From Symsagittifera roscoffensis (lineage: Eukaryota; Xenacoelomorpha; Acoela; Convolutidae): 64,000 bases of DNA. Positions 8,577 to 21,994 of this stretch are shown piece by piece. The position numbers and the translations under genes are program-made. The notes below the pieces were generated by a model. It was not told the origin of the DNA. It did no database searches and worked only from the letters and a program-made list of their open reading frames with translations. The stretch is from assembly GCF_963678635.1 (NCBI RefSeq), contig NC_087069.1:10809206-10873205 (forward strand). Reading direction: 5' to 3'. Every line of letters starts with the position of its first letter. The stretch's first letter is position 1.

Positions 8577-9897
8577 AACCGAAGTTACTGCACTAGTCTT
8601 AACCCGGATCGAGATCGTGGTTTCGTTTCAGACTTTATCACTCCAAATCGATCCGTGCGTGGACGAAAAATAGATGGTCGCAACGCAAGTCAAAGTTTGA
8701 ACATAAATCTGCAAAGGCTGAATATAAGACTGTAAAGTCTGAACATAAGTTTGCTTTTTCAAATTAAGGATAAAATGTATGATGTGTACAAATGTATCTC
8801 CTCGTGAACCATGCTAAGTTTCTGTTTCAAGGCAATCATTGTTATGTATTAGGTTGAATATGAGTTTTTCAATACAATGTTAATGACGTAATTTTGTCTA
8901 TTAAGCTTTGTTCCGTTGTACATTGCAACAATCTTTGATATTTACAATTTTTCTAAAAGTGGATTCTAAAAAAAAACGATAATCGTAAAAGCTGATTTAG
9001 TTGTTTGTTTTATAAAGCTGATTTTATAAATTGCGTATGTTTTCATAAATATTATTAATAATTCTTACATCTATTTGTATTTTTGTTTTGAGTGAAAAAC
9101 TTTGGTATAAGTGATTAGGTGTTATACATTTTAATTTAGATTTTCACAGGTCTGTGATTTTCAAAATCTGGAAGCTCACCTCAATTACTAGTTCTAAAGC
9201 ATTTCTAAATTGAGAGAATTAAGAGATGAGTTAAACTGAATTGACACCATTGGGTGCTAGACAATGTTTGTCTCGATTGAGAATGGACAGTAAGTTAGAG
9301 CCTTGTTGGTTCAAACTTCATTGATTTAAAACCAAAACCACTAATCTAAGTGTAAACTAAACAAGTTTTACTTTTAAATCAAAAACAACTGATATTATAT
9401 AAATCTCGTTGATTCAATTTTCAACAACTAGCAACTACTATTTTTTAGCAGTGATAGATCAGCAGTAAAAATCCAAAAGCTATGCGGTAATAGAGAATTT
9501 GAATTAACCGCAATTTTAGCTTACGGGCTTGCAGTACTGTCAAGTTGGATTGAACAAATCGTTCTGAAAAATGGGAAATTTTTGTTAGAGTTTCGTTTTA
9601 GGATAAAGTTTAACAAAACTAATTCCCTCAATTCTTTACGGTTCCCTTTTGACTATGAAAAAAAAAACTAAATTGTTTTGTTTTTCTATTTAGGAACATA
9701 TTTTAAATTTGAGTTTTTGTCCGAAGTTCTTTTTTTGAAAGACTGTGTCGCGCAGAACTTTTTATTAAAAGTTTAATCCAAAAAACTCGATTTCGCTTTT
9801 CTGATTAAAATCAACTTTTCAAACCTATTAAGATGTAGAATAAGAATTTTAAAATCTCGAATAGACCTTTTTAGAATATTCGATCAGAAAACTTTAT
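8577..9897 (+). repeat. Diverged tandem duplication, unit 1 (about 1.33 kb)
   Basis: Unit 1 matches 9898-11232 along its length in the same orientation. Anchors include GAAGTTACTGCACT (8581 and 9905), the stretch around CTCCRAATCGATCCG (8640 and 9965), AATGTATCTC (about 8790 and 10118) and AAGACTGTGT (about 9740 and 11071). The copies differ by many substitutions and small indels, so the duplication is old. No ORF is shared by both units. Confidence 0.75.
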
Positions 9898-11232
9898 GGT
9901 AAACGAAGTTACTGCACTCGTCATATCTCAGGTTGAGTACGTGTTTCTGAATCAGATTTTATAACTCCGAATCGATCCGCGCATGGACGAAAAAATCATA
10001 GTCGCAACGACAGCCAAAGACTGCAAAATCAAATTCTGAACATATTTCGGCAAAGTATGAACATAAGTTTGCAAAGTCTGTACATTAGTCTGCATTTTCA
10101 ATTTATTGATGTGCACAAATGTATCTCTTTGTAAACCATGGTAATTTTCTGTTTCAGGGTAAGCATTGTTGTGTATTGCGTTGAACAAAAATTTTAAAAA
10201 CCATTTTTTCTGACGTAACTTTATGTATTAAGCTTTGTTCTATGAGATTTTGCATCAATCTCCGGTTATTACAGTTTTTTCTTGGAGTGTGTTCTTAAAA
10301 ATACGTTTTTCTAAAAAAATGAATTGTTTGTTTGTTGTGATTTTATAAATTGCGTATTTTATCATAAACAACACTATGACTGCTTCTTACATCTTTTTAT
10401 AATTTTGTTTTGAGTAAGTAGGTGTTACATATTTTAAATTAGATTTTCCCAGGTCTATGATTTTTAATAAATTAACCTCTGGAAGTTACCTTTTAAAATT
10501 AATTTTACAATTAAGAGTTCCTAATTATTTCCGAGTTTTCATTACGAGTTCTTAATTGGAGAGAATTAGGAGGTGGGCTAAATTGAATAACTGAATTGAC
10601 AACATTGGATTGCAATACACTGTTTATCATGATTGAGATCTGATGGTAACTCAGAGCTTTTTTGATTCGAACATGGTCGAATAAAACCCAAAAACAAAAG
10701 AACTAAGTATAGACTGAACACGACTCATTTTTTATTAACAACAACTGCTAATAAATGATTCTCGCAGTTTCAGCGTCCAATAACAAATAAAAACTAATTT
10801 TTTAGCTGTTATAGAAAAACAGTAAGAAACTAAAAGCGTTTTCCAGTTGCTGCTATTCATTATTTGAGAATTTGAATTAACCCACAATTTTGGTTGGAAT
10901 TTTGTCGAGTTGGATTGATCAAATTGTTCAGAAACAGTAAAATTGGAACTAATTCATTGAAATTTTTATACAGTTTGCTTTTATCCATGACAAAATAACT
11001 CATGTAGGTTGTTTTCTATATTAAAGAACATTTTTAATTTGCGTTTGTGTCCAAATTTTTTTCCTTTCAAAAAGACTGTGTTCGTTTTTTCCAAACTTTT
11101 TTTTCTTTTTTTTCAAACCTTAATAAAACAAAAATCAATTTCGTTTCGAATAATTTTAACTATTTACACAGCACCTATTGAGATGTAAAATATGATTTTT
11201 TTAAAACTCAAATAGTTTTTTTATAGGATCTT
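9898..11232 (+). repeat. Diverged tandem duplication, unit 2
   Basis: Second copy of the 8577-9897 unit, offset by about 1,325 bp. The boundaries are approximate because the two units have diverged. Confidence 0.72.
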
Positions 11233-13525
11233 TCGGTTTTTTAAAGTCGGGTCAGATGAGAAATGACCGATGTGATCAACATATAGAGAAGTTTCTGCCT
11301 TTGAAAAAAGCTGCACTTCGCCCTACCTTTTCTCAGCCTGGTAATTTTGTACTCCAGCTTAGTTCAAAACTAAGACTAGCTGATAGTTTTGAAACTAATA
11401 AAGCATCGATTCGAATAAGCTGCGGTCGTTTCCTACTTTTTCTTTTCAACTTTATTTTTTCAAAATGGATCTACTGAAGCCTTTTGAAAACAAAAATTAT
11501 GTTCAAATCCTAGTCACATTTTTTTCACAAGCACAATGCGGATGCGACAAACTTCAACTGTTTGCGGAATCCGCAGTATTTGCGGAATCCAGAGCAGTTT
11601 TTGGAATCCACAATTAAATGATAAAATTTAATTTGGTAAATTTGAGTAATTGTGGAGTCCGCAATGTAAATGTGAAAGGAATTCGCAATTTGCTGGCGGT
11701 TTCAGTTACATATATAGTTGCGTTTCAAATTAAATCATTAATTATACAGGTGGTCAACAGCAAGTTCAATTTCAATTAGCGCAAACAGTTGAGCTACTAG
11801 TTGAAATACCAAAAGTTCGATTGAAGGTTTAAGGTGGTTGGAGTAGCGTTTGTTCCGCGTAGCATTACGAGGCCAAAATGTGCACTGAATAGGCGCACAA
11901 TTTTTTTGAATAAGTCTTTGAACATAATAAATTTGTCGGAACAATCAAAACAAACATACGAACGAAAAAAGAACAACGGAAGCATACTTGTTGCGGGAAC
12001 CGCGTACAATTCACATGAGACATAGTTCGATCTTGTAATGGCTAAACTTAAATTAATAATTGGGATCGTATTTGTTTCCATGGAAAAATTTCACCCGACT
12101 TAATTGCTAATGACTTAATAGCTTTTTTTAAATGAAAAACTCGACTGAATTAACTCGTAAGTTTTTAGCTCAAGTTGTTATTTGTGATCTCACTGCGTTT
12201 TAAATTTTTCGATCAAAAAACCAATAAAATTTTCTAAAATGAAATATTTTAGTCGCAGCATTTTCTGCTATCTCTTCACATCCGCATAGTGTGAAGTGTC
12301 TCAAATAATTAATTTGGTATACAGTTTCGTATCAATGAGGCTGAAAAGCGTGTTTTAATTCGAGCTGTATATATTTCTGAACCTCCACTTAGGCAATAAT
12401 AGAATAAGTATAAAGCATATTAAGAGAAGCAAACTTGCCAAACTGACAATATCCATGCGCCCAATGCTTAACGAAAATAATCACAAATTACATCTCCAAG
12501 TTTAAGCTTAGTACATCCATATTTATCAAGTGGTTTCTAAGAATCCTTAAAAAATTATTGATTAAACTGTAAAACTTGTACTGCAAAACCCACGTCGATC
12601 ACATCGAGAGTTGAAAAAAATCCAATTTTATACGAGTATCCTCAAGAAACGTTCCGGGATGTCCTTTGGCATTTGGAAATGTTTTCAAAAATGAATAATT
12701 GGTATAGATGGGGTATGGATAAATTTTTTTCTTAAAGTCTTTTTGCGACAAAAAAAATTAAATTAAAAGAGAAATGCACCGCAATTTTTTTTACCTTCCC
12801 GTGGAGCATTTGTTGGATAACAGTTTTTTAAAGAGCCATTTTATTGTGAAACTAAGTATTTGTAATAGAAAAAGTTCTACATAAAAATTTTGGCCAAAAA
12901 TGTGGAGCAGATACCGTCATGTCGGAAAAATATCTTTAGGTTGCCTATGAATTGAAAACAATATATTACCTCCTCTGCCAAAACACTTAAATTATCTTGT
13001 TAGAAAATATGTAGCCAGGAAAAAAGACTACTCTACAATGCGATAAAGATTGCTAATCTCAATTGTAGTAAAAGTTCAATACAAAAAAATAATGAGTCTT
13101 ACCATGGTCTAATAACTGAAAGGCAACTAATCGTTTAACTTTAGAATGAAAAATTGGAAAGAGGAAGCTTTCAAAAGTAATACAAGTGTTACTGGTCATA
13201 TCAAGTGGCAACTACCATCTTAAATCAAAATGCCCAGCTCAGATTTTTTGAAGAAAAACCAAAAATAACAATATTTTATTAGCATTATAGTATTCGCCAA
13301 TTTTTCTCACGAAAAGACAATTTTAGTGCAACTTCGAAAAAACTAACATATTGAGAGTAAGAATCATTCGAAAACAGTAACTTTATTTGACTTAATATTT
13401 CACGCCACGTAACTGTCAGCAATGAATAAAAACAAATATTTTTTTTTTTCAGTTTTCCAGGTAGACGATTGATGATGATTTTCGCCGACGGAACTGGCAA
13501 GACTCCGTGATGGCCAATAAACCAG

Positions 13526-13756
13526 TTGGACCGGATCCGGTTCGGTTTCTGTTTGCGTCAGGTCATCGCATCCGGCTCTTTTTTGCACCAGATTGTCTTG
13601 ATAGTCGCCTTCATGCTCCTGATTGTCTTTCTGGTGATTCTGGATACATTTCGTATCATAATCCGTCTTGTCGTCCTCCTCACGATTGTTGTTATGATTT
13701 TGTTTACAGAGGCGGAAGTTGACTTAATCAATTGGCTTCAACCTAAAATAGTTTGA
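13526..13756 (+). other. Type I hydrophobic ORF-like segment (unit A)
   Basis: A 76-codon ORF with a long run of Val, Ile and Leu (FMLLIVFLVIL…VVLLTIVVMILF), enough for one or two membrane segments, ending LINWLQPKIV. Equivalent segments: 17286-17573 in unit B and 19921-20157 in unit C, each with a different 5' extension. Differences between A and C mostly change amino acids in this frame, and an overlapping frame stays equally open, so selection on this protein is not shown. It may be an exon, a gene relic or chance. A T-rich tract ending TTTTTTTTTCAG just upstream (about 13450) could be a splice acceptor. Confidence 0.3.
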
Positions 13757-15124
13757 ATAAGAGTAAATTGTTTAAATTCATCTTTTTATTATCGAAAAAT
13801 TCATATATCGATGGTTTCATATCTTATATACAAAGCACATATCAGTACTCACTTAAATCATTCTTGCATACATCATGTCAAATCCTGAGAGGGAGACTAG
13901 AGAATCCGGGTATCCTGGAATCCTGCGATAGAAATGATGAGACTGCATGATATGGTTACTGCGAGGCTCCAAAAATCGTTGGACGTGTTAGACGTAAAAA
14001 CTGTTACACGTACACGTATTGCTCACATTGCTTTATCCCGACTTCGTCGAACTGTCCACTTTCTGAAAAAGATTTCATCAAAATGTCCACTTTCTGAAAA
14101 GAAAATAATTTTCTATTAATCTGGTCATGAAATATGATATTAATTTGAGATTCTGAGTTAAATTTATCTGAGTTTGAACCTGAAAGTTATAAGCGTCCAA
14201 AAATTGGCAGCGGAGCGGCTCGTCATCCTCACTCTTGCCCTTGTGCCGGCCATATTAGCGTCCCTTCTCGCGCTCACCCTCGTCCAAGACAGCGCCCGCT
14301 TGCCAACTCTTCGATGATATCACTCACAGAGCCATCCGAGTCACCAATAGAGACATCAGAGTTAATATCTTCGTGACTGTGGTCAAACGTGACATATGCC
14401 ACAGCATCGAAGTCAGAGTCAACTTCAGAGTAATTTTTAAGCAAACAAATGATTATGATATGAATGATATGAATGAAGGGAGATGGATGCTTTTTGAGGC
14501 TTTTATTGGGAAGTTCAACTTGAACAAAGGTGGAAAAGAGGGGTTGTTCACATGGTCACAATCTCAGTTAGTTTAGCAGTTACCTGGTATCGAATAATGC
14601 CTGATGTAAAAATCTCCAAGTCACATCTGCAAATGAGGCACTTCGAATGTCGTTTTTAGGTCGTTAATCAAAGCCAGCAATCAATGTACAAGAAATGCCC
14701 GGTCTGTCCCTCATGAATTGGCTTCCGCGCTCTTCAAAGGAAGCAAAAAACGGCAAAGTTTTGGCTCAGAGCAAAAAGTTACCTCAATTTCTCTGAAAGT
14801 CAGCAATTCAGTTCGTTAATGAAGCGCTATATAATGAAAAGTTATCATCACAATTTACAACTGATAGGAAAAACTTGTTTTAAAATGTCAATCACTAAAC
14901 CTTGACTTTGACATTAGAAAACTAATGCTGATAGGATTAAACTGATGAAATAATGAACAAATCAATGCTACATTGTTGAGATTAACACGAGATGCATCCA
15001 ACACGTTTCGAGTGAATCAAATAATAGCAAATTTTAACATTATAGCTGAGCATTCGCTGAATCCTGAGCTCATTTGAACTGGACTCGGTGACTAAATAGA
15101 CGCTAATTACCTTTCAATCTAATT

Positions 15125-15382
15125 ATGTTTTCTTATGTGATGTCCAGTCGGCTAGCTTTCAGCCTCTCGGTGATTCCTCTCTGCGTTTCTTCAAAAGGGA
15201 GTCTTCTTTTTGCTCCAGGTAGACACATCCGGATTGTTTTTGCACCAGAATCTCCGGCTGGTCATCTTGCTTTCCTGATCTTCTTTCTGGTGGTTCCAGA
15301 AGCATTTCGTATCCTAGTTTGTCTTGTCTTCTTCATCGTCATCATTGTCCTGAAGTTATTTACAGAGATGTACGTTGACTGA
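15125..15382 (+). other. Type II hydrophobic ORF-like segment (unit A)
   Basis: An 85-codon ORF with a membrane-segment-like C-terminal half (LAFLIFFLVVPEAF…VFFIVIIVLKLF). Copies at 18936-19193 and 21737-21994. Its 3' half aligns in DNA and in reading frame with the type I segment (shared pattern FLV…FRI…LFTE…VD, then NWLQP after the stop), so types I and II are diverged paralogues within each unit. All three copies keep the frame with few changes. Coding status unproven. Confidence 0.35.
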
Positions 15383-17285
15383 AACAATTGGCTTCAACCT
15401 GAAATAGTATGGATTTGAATAAAATGAGAATTTTTGTTGATATCATAAAACACAAATATCGATGGGTTCACCTTCTATATAGAAAGTCACACATTGTCAC
15501 TCACTTTGATCTAAGTCTAACCCAGATGGGTTCTGGTTTAGCCCAAATCGTGGATTGGCTCTAGTTATCTGCCAGCATGCGGCGTTATCACATACTCTGC
15601 AATTATGTTGCAATCGATGAAGCCCTGCTTGCCGCATCACATACAGGTGAGCTTGTTCAAAAAGTCAATAAGAAGAAAAAGAGTTTGACGAAAGAACTCT
15701 CTTAAAAATATTATCTTAGATAACAATCTAGAGTGGCCAAACAGACATTTGTAAAACTCAGGTCAGTATTTATACGAACGAAAAAAGAACAACGGAAGCA
15801 TCCTTGTTGCGAGAACCGCTTACAATTCACATGAGACACAGTTCGATCTTGTAATGGCTAAACTCAAATTAATAATTGGGATCGTATTTGTTTCCATGGA
15901 AAAATTTCACCCGACTTAATTGCTAATGACTTAATAGCTTTTATTAAATGGAAAAACTCGACTGCATTAACTCGTAAGTTTTTAGTTCAAGTTGTTATTT
16001 GTGATCTCACTGCGTTTTAAATTTTTCGATCAAAAAAACCAATAAAATTTTCTAAAATGAAATATTTTAGTCGCAGCATTTTCTACTATCTCTTCACATC
16101 CGCACAATGTGAAATGTCTCAAATTATGATATTGGTATACAGTTTCGTATCAATGAGGCTGAAAAGCGTGTTTTAATTCGAGCTGTATATATTTCTGAAC
16201 CTCCACTTAGGCAATAATAGAATAAGTATAAAACATATTAAGAAAAGCAAACTTGCCAAACTGACAATTTCCATGCGCCCAATGCTTAACGAAAATAATC
16301 ACAAATTACATCTCCAAGTTTAAGCTTAGTACATCCATATTTATCAAGTGGTTTCTAAGAATCCTTAAAAAATTATTGATTAAACTGTAAAACTTGTACT
16401 GCAAAACCCACGTCGATCACATCGAGAGTTGAAAAAAATCCAATTTTATACGAGTATCCTCAAGAAACGTTCCGGGATGTCCTTTGGCATTTGGAAATGT
16501 TTTCAAAAATGAATAATTGGTTTAGATGGGGTATGGATAAATTTTTTTCTTAAAGTCTTTTTGCGACAAAAAAAATTAAATTAAAAGAGAAATGCACCGC
16601 AATTTTTTTTACCTTCCCGTGGAGCATTTGTTGGATAACAGTTTTTTAAAGAGCCGTTTTATTGTGAAACTAAGTATTTGTAATAGAAAAAGTTCTACAT
16701 AAAAATTTTGGCCAAAAATGTGGAGCAGATACCGTCATGTCGGAAAAATATCTTTAGGTTGCCTATAAATTGGAAACAATATATTACCTCCTCTGCCAAA
16801 ACACTTAAATTATCTTGTTAGAAAAGATGTAGCCAGGAAAAAAGACTACTCTACAATGCGATAAAAATTGCTAATCTCAATTGTAGTAAAAGTTCAATAC
16901 AAAAAAATAATGAGTCTTACCATGGTCTAATAACTGAAAGGCAACTAATCGTTTAACTTTAGAATGAAAAATTGGAAAGAGGAAGCTTTCAAAAGTAATA
17001 CAAGTGTTACTGGTCATATCAAGTGGCAACTACCATCTTAAATCAAAATGCCCAGCTCAGATTTTTTGAAGAAAAACCAAAAGTAACAATATTTTATTAG
17101 CATTATAGTATTCGCCAATTTTTCTCACGAAAAGACAATTTTAGTGCAACTTCGAAAAAACTAACATATTGAGAGTAAGAATCATTCGAAAACAGTAACT
17201 TTATTTGACTCAATATTTCACGCCACGTAACTGTCAGCAATGAATAAAAACAAATAATTTTTTTTTCAGTTTTCCAGGTAGACGA

Positions 17286-17573
17286 TTGATGATGATTTTC
17301 GCCGACGGAACCGGCAAGACTCCGTGTTGGCCAATAAACCAGTTGGACCGGATCCGGTTCGGTTTCTGTTTGCGTCAGGTCATCGCATCCGGCTCTTTTT
17401 TGCACCAGATTGTCTTGATAGTCGCCTTCATGCTCCTGATTGTCTTTCTGGTGATTCTGGATACATTTCGTATCATAATCCGTCTTGTCGTCCTCCTTAC
17501 GATTGTTGTTATGATTTTGTTTACAGAGGCGGAAGTTGACTTAATCAATTGGCTTCAACCTAAAATAGTTTGA
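17286..17573 (+). other. Type I hydrophobic ORF-like segment (unit B)
   Basis: Copy of the 13526 segment. Here the open frame extends further upstream because a stop codon present in unit A (CCGTGATGGCC) reads CCGTGTTGGCC, giving 95 codons. Confidence 0.3.
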
Positions 17574-18935
17574 ATAAGAGTAAATTGTTTAAATTCATCT
17601 TTTTATTATCGAAAAATTCATATATCGATGGTTTCATATCTTATATACAAAGCACATATCAGTACTCACTTAAATCATTCTTGCATAGATCATGTCAAAT
17701 CCTGAGAGGGAGACTAGAGAATCCTGGTATCCTGGAATCCTGCGATAGAAATGATGAGACTGCATGATATGGTTACTGCGAGGCTCCAAAAATCGTTGGA
17801 CGTGTTAGACGTAAAAACTGTTACACGTACACGTATTGCTCACATTGCTTTATCCCGACTTCGTCGAACTGTCCACTTTCTGAAAAAGATTTCATCAAAA
17901 TGTCCACTTTCTGAAAAGAAAATAATTTTCTATTAATCTGGTCATGAAATATGATATTAATTTGAGATTCTGAGTTAAATTTATCTGAGTTTGAACCTGA
18001 AAGTTATAAGCGTCCAAAAATTGGCAGCGGAGCGGCTCGTCATCCTCACTCTTGCCCTTGTGCCGGCCATATTAGCGTCCCTTCTCGCGCTCACCCTCGT
18101 CCAAGACAGCGCCCGCTTGCCAACTCTTCGATGATATCACTCACAGAGCCATCCGAGTCACCAATAGAGACATCAGAGTTAATATCTTCGTGACTGTGGT
18201 CAAACGTGACATATGCCACAGCATCGAAGTCAGAGTCAACTTCAGAGTAATTTTTAAGCAAACAAATGATTATGATATGAATGATATGAATGAAGGGAGA
18301 TGGATGCTTTTTGAGGCTTTTATTGGGAAGTTCAACTTGAACAAAGGTGGAAAAGAGGGGTTGTTCACATGGTCACAATCTCAGTTAGTTTAGCAGTTAC
18401 CTGGTATCGAATGTTGCCTGATGTAAAAATCTCCAAGTCACATCTGCAAATGAAGCACTTCGAGTGTCGTTTTTAGGTCGCTAATCAAAGCCAGCAATCA
18501 AGGTACAAGATATGCCCGGTCTGTCCCACATGAATTGGCTTCCGCGCTCTTCAAAGGAAGCAAAAAACGGCAAAGTTTTGGTGCAGAGCAAAAAGTTACC
18601 ACAATTTCTCTGAAATTCAGTAACTCAGTTCGTTAATGAGGCTGTATGATGAAAATTTATCATCACAATTTACAACTGATCGGAAAAAATTGTTTTAAAA
18701 TGTCAATCACTAAACCTTGACTTTGACATTAGAAAACTAATGCTGATAGGATTAAACTGATGAAATAATGAACAAATCAATGCTACATTGTTGAGATTAA
18801 ACATGCATCCAACACGTTTCGAGTGAATCAAATAATAGCAAATTTTAGCATTATAGCTGAGCATTCGCTGAATCCTGAGCTCATTTGAACTGGACTCGGT
18901 GACTAAATAGACGCTAATTACCTTTCAATCTAATT

Positions 18936-19193
18936 ATGTTTTCTTATGTGATGTCCAGTCGGCTAGCTTTCAGCCTCTCGGTGATTCCTCTCTGCGTTTC
19001 TTCAAAAGGGAGTCTTCTTTTTGCTCCAGGTAGACACATCCGGATTGTTTTTGCACCAGAATCTCCGGCTGGTCATCTTGCTTTCCTGATCTTCTTTCTG
19101 GTGGTTCCAGAAGCATTTCGTATCCTAGTTTGTCTTGTCTTCTTCATCGTCATCATTGTCTTGAAGTTATTTACAGAGATGTACGTTGACTGA
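18936..19193 (+). other. Type II hydrophobic ORF-like segment (unit B)
   Basis: 85-codon copy whose translation is identical to the unit A segment at 15125-15382. Confidence 0.35.
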
Positions 19194-19920
19194 AACAATT
19201 GGCTTCAACCTGAAATAGTATGGATATGAACAAAATGAGAATTTTTGTTGATATCATAAAACAAAAATATCGATGGGTTCACCTTCTATATAGAAAGTCA
19301 CACATTGTCACTCACTTTGATCTAAGTCTAACCCAGATGGGTTTTGGTTTAGCCCAAATCGTGGATTGGCTCTAGTTATCTGCCAGCATGAGGCGTTATC
19401 ACATACTCTGCAATTATGTAGCAATCGATGAAGCCCTGCTTGCCGCATCACATACAGGTGAGCTTGTTTAAAAAGTCAAAAAGAAGAAAAAGAGTTTGAC
19501 GAAAGAACTCTCTTAAAAATATTATCTTAGATAACAATCTAGAGTGGCCAAACAGACATTTGTAAAACTCAGGTCAGTATTTATAAATACTTGAAGAGAC
19601 ATTACAAAATTACTCGAGCAATTATAAACTAGAGAAGATTAAAAAAATAAGCGTTTGAAGATTTAACTGAGGACAATGAAAAAACCTAATTTTGCAATCT
19701 AAGCTAAAAATATCGGATCGATTGGTCATACCTAAACCAAAATGGATAATTTGTTAAACAAAAAAATAAATCACATCTAAAAATTAGGTTTTGAAACTTT
19801 GCCATACTAAAAAAAAACTAGGATATGAAGGTTTGTTTGAAACATTTTAAGTTTATGTAGAATGAACCATACAATCTTTTACCCTAGGTGACCAATTGTA
19901 GAGCTATTTTATCAAAATAA

Positions 19921-20157
19921 ATGGGTAAAAGATTTCTCAGATTCGGTTTCTGTTTGCGTCAGGTCGTCGCATCCGGCTCTTTTTCGCACCAGGTTGTCTT
20001 GATAGTCGCCTTCATGCTCCTGATTGTCTTTCTGATGATTCTGGGTACATTTCGTATCATAATCCGTCTTGTCGTCCTCCTCATCATTGTTGTTCTGATT
20101 TTGTTCACAGAGGCGGAAGTTGACTTAATCAATTGGCTTCAACCTAAAATAGTTTGA
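19921..20157 (+). other. Type I hydrophobic ORF-like segment (unit C)
   Basis: 78-codon copy. Its first eight codons come from the different sequence upstream of unit C, which suggests the listed start codons of these segments are not real starts. Confidence 0.28.
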
Positions 20158-20659
20158 AAAAGAGTAAATTGTTTAAATTCATCTTTTTATTATCAAAAAA
20201 TTCATATATCGATGGTTTCATATCTTATATACAAAGCACATATCAGTACTCACTTAAATCATTCTCGCATACATCATGTCAAATCCTGAGAGGGAGACTA
20301 GAGAATCCGGGTATCCTGGAATCCTGCGATAGAAACGATCAGACTGCATGACATGGTTACTGCGATGCTCCAAAAATCGTTGGACGTGTTAGACGTAAAA
20401 ACTTTTAAACGTACACGTATTGCTCACATTGCTTTATCCCGACTTCGTCGAACTGTCCACTTTCTGAAAAAAATTTCATCAAAATGTCCACTTTCTCAAA
20501 AAAAAATTATTTTCTAATAATCTGGCGATAAAATATGATAGTAATTTGAGATTCTGAGTTTGAACCTGAAAGTTATAAGCGTCCAAAAATTGGCAGCGGA
20601 ATGGCTCGTCATCCTCACTCTTGCCCTTGTGCCGGCCATATCAGTGTCCCTTCTAGCCC

Positions 20660-20947
20660 TCACCCTCGTCCAAGACAGCGCCCGCTTGCCAACTCTTCGA
20701 TGATATCACTCACAGAGCCATCCGAGTCACCAATAGAGACATCAGAGTTAATATTTTGTTGACCGTGGTCAAACGTGACAGATGCCAGAGCATCGAAGTC
20801 AGAGTCAACTTCAGAGTAAATTTTAAGCAAACCAATGGTTATGATATGAATGATTTGAATGAAGGGAGCTGGATGCTTTTTGAGGCTTTTATTGGGAAGT
20901 TCAACTTGAACAAAGGTGGAAAAGAGGAGTTGTTCACATGGTTCCAA
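20660..20947 (-). other. Acidic minus-strand ORF-like segment in the repeat unit
   Basis: A 95-codon minus-strand ORF whose C-terminal half is acidic and Ser/Asp-rich (SEVDSDFDAL, SIGDSDGSVSDIIEEL). The equivalent strand of units A (about 14245-14440) and B (about 18060-18255) encodes the same segment with a few substitutions and the same downstream stop. Acidic N-terminal regions of this flavour occur in some domesticated or active transposases, but no catalytic domain follows, so no function can be given. It may be an exon or relic. Confidence 0.25.
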
Positions 20948-21058
20948 TCTCAGTTATTTTAACAGTTGACTGGTATCGAATGTTGCCTGATGTAAAAATC
21001 TCCAAGTCACATCTGCAAATGAGGCACTTCGAGTGTCGTTTTTAAGTCGCTAATTAAA

Positions 21059-21521
21059 GCCAGCAATCAATGTACAAGAAATGCCCGGTATGTGCCACAT
21101 GAATTGGCTTCCGCGCTCTTCAAAGGAAGCAAAAAAACGGCAAAATTTTGGTGCAGAGCAAAAATTTACCACAATTTCTCTGAAATTCAGTAACTCAGTT
21201 CGTTAATGAGGCTGTATGATGAAAAGTTATCATCACAATTTACAACTGATCGGAAAAAACTATTTAAAAGTGTCAATCAATGTACAAGAAGCCAGCAATC
21301 AATGTACAAGAAATGCCCGGTATGTGCCACATGAATTGGCTTCCGCGCTCTTCAAAGGAGGCAAAAAACGGCAAAGTTTTGGTGCAGAGCAAAAAGTTAC
21401 CACAATTTCTCTGAAATTCAGTAACTCAGTTCGTTAATGAGGCTGTATGATGAAAAGTTATCATCACAATTTACAACTGATCGGAAAAAATTATTTAAAA
21501 GTGTCAATCACTAAACCTTGA
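21059..21521 (+). repeat. 231-bp internal tandem duplication in unit C
   Basis: The segment starting AGCCAGCAATCAATGTAC at 21059 is repeated almost exactly from 21290. Units A and B carry it once. The two copies differ by a few bases. Confidence 0.85.
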
Positions 21522-21736
21522 CTTTGACATTAGAAAACTAAAGCTGATAGGATTAAACTGATGAAATAATGAAAAAATCAATGCTAAATTGTTGAGATTA
21601 AACATGCATCCAACACGTTTCGAGTTAATCAAATAAAAGCAAATTTTAGCATTCTAGCTAAGCATTCGCTGAATCCTGAGCTCATTTGAACTGGACTTGG
21701 TGACTAAATAGACGTTAATTACCTTTAAATCTAATT

Positions 21737-21994
21737 ATGTTTTCTTATGTGATGTCCAGTCGGCTAGCTTTCAGCCTCTCGGTGAATCCTCTCTGCGTTT
21801 CTTCAAAAGGGAGTCTTCTTTTTGCTCCAGGTAGACACATCCGGATTGTTTTTGCACCAGACTCTCCGGCTGGTTATCTTGCTTTCCTGATCTTCTTTCT
21901 GGTGGTTCCAGAAGCATTTCGTATCCTAGTTTGTCTTGTCTTCTTCATCGTCATCATTGTTCTGAAGTTATTTACAGAGATCTACGTTGACTGA
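21737..21994 (+). other. Type II hydrophobic ORF-like segment (unit C)
   Basis: 85-codon copy of the type II segment with a handful of conservative changes relative to units A and B. Confidence 0.35.

Larger units (their letters stand above)
6691..11955. other. Host DNA without recognisable genes
   Basis: AT-rich sequence with many T and A runs. The short ORFs here (for example 6902-7126 and 8490-8735) have low-complexity or unremarkable translations and I cannot tie them to any family. Structure seen: a hairpin at 8309-8343 and a diverged tandem duplication at 8577-11232. Around 11555-11690 a short motif (GGAATCC/GCGGAATCCGC) recurs several times. Confidence 0.5.
11956..15771 (+). repeat. 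Host tandem duplication, unit A (3.8 kb)
   Basis: Nearly identical to 15772-19584 in the same orientation; the offset stays at 3,811-3,818 bp throughout. The junction at 15771/15772 joins the end of unit A (…GGTCAGTATTTAT) directly to a second copy of its own start (ATACGAACG…). The unit contains a T-rich acceptor-like tract before 13450, a type I hydrophobic ORF-like segment (13526-13756), a minus-strand acidic segment around 14240-14440, and a type II segment (15125-15382). Confidence 0.93.
15772..19584 (+). repeat. Host tandem duplication, unit B (3.8 kb)
   Basis: Second member of the tandem pair. It differs from unit A by scattered substitutions and small indels only, so the duplication is recent. 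After 19584 it continues into the natural continuation of the unit (AATACTTGAAGAG…, 19585-19941), which unit A lacks. That continuation is also found at 22766-23121 and 42588-42940. Confidence 0.93.
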
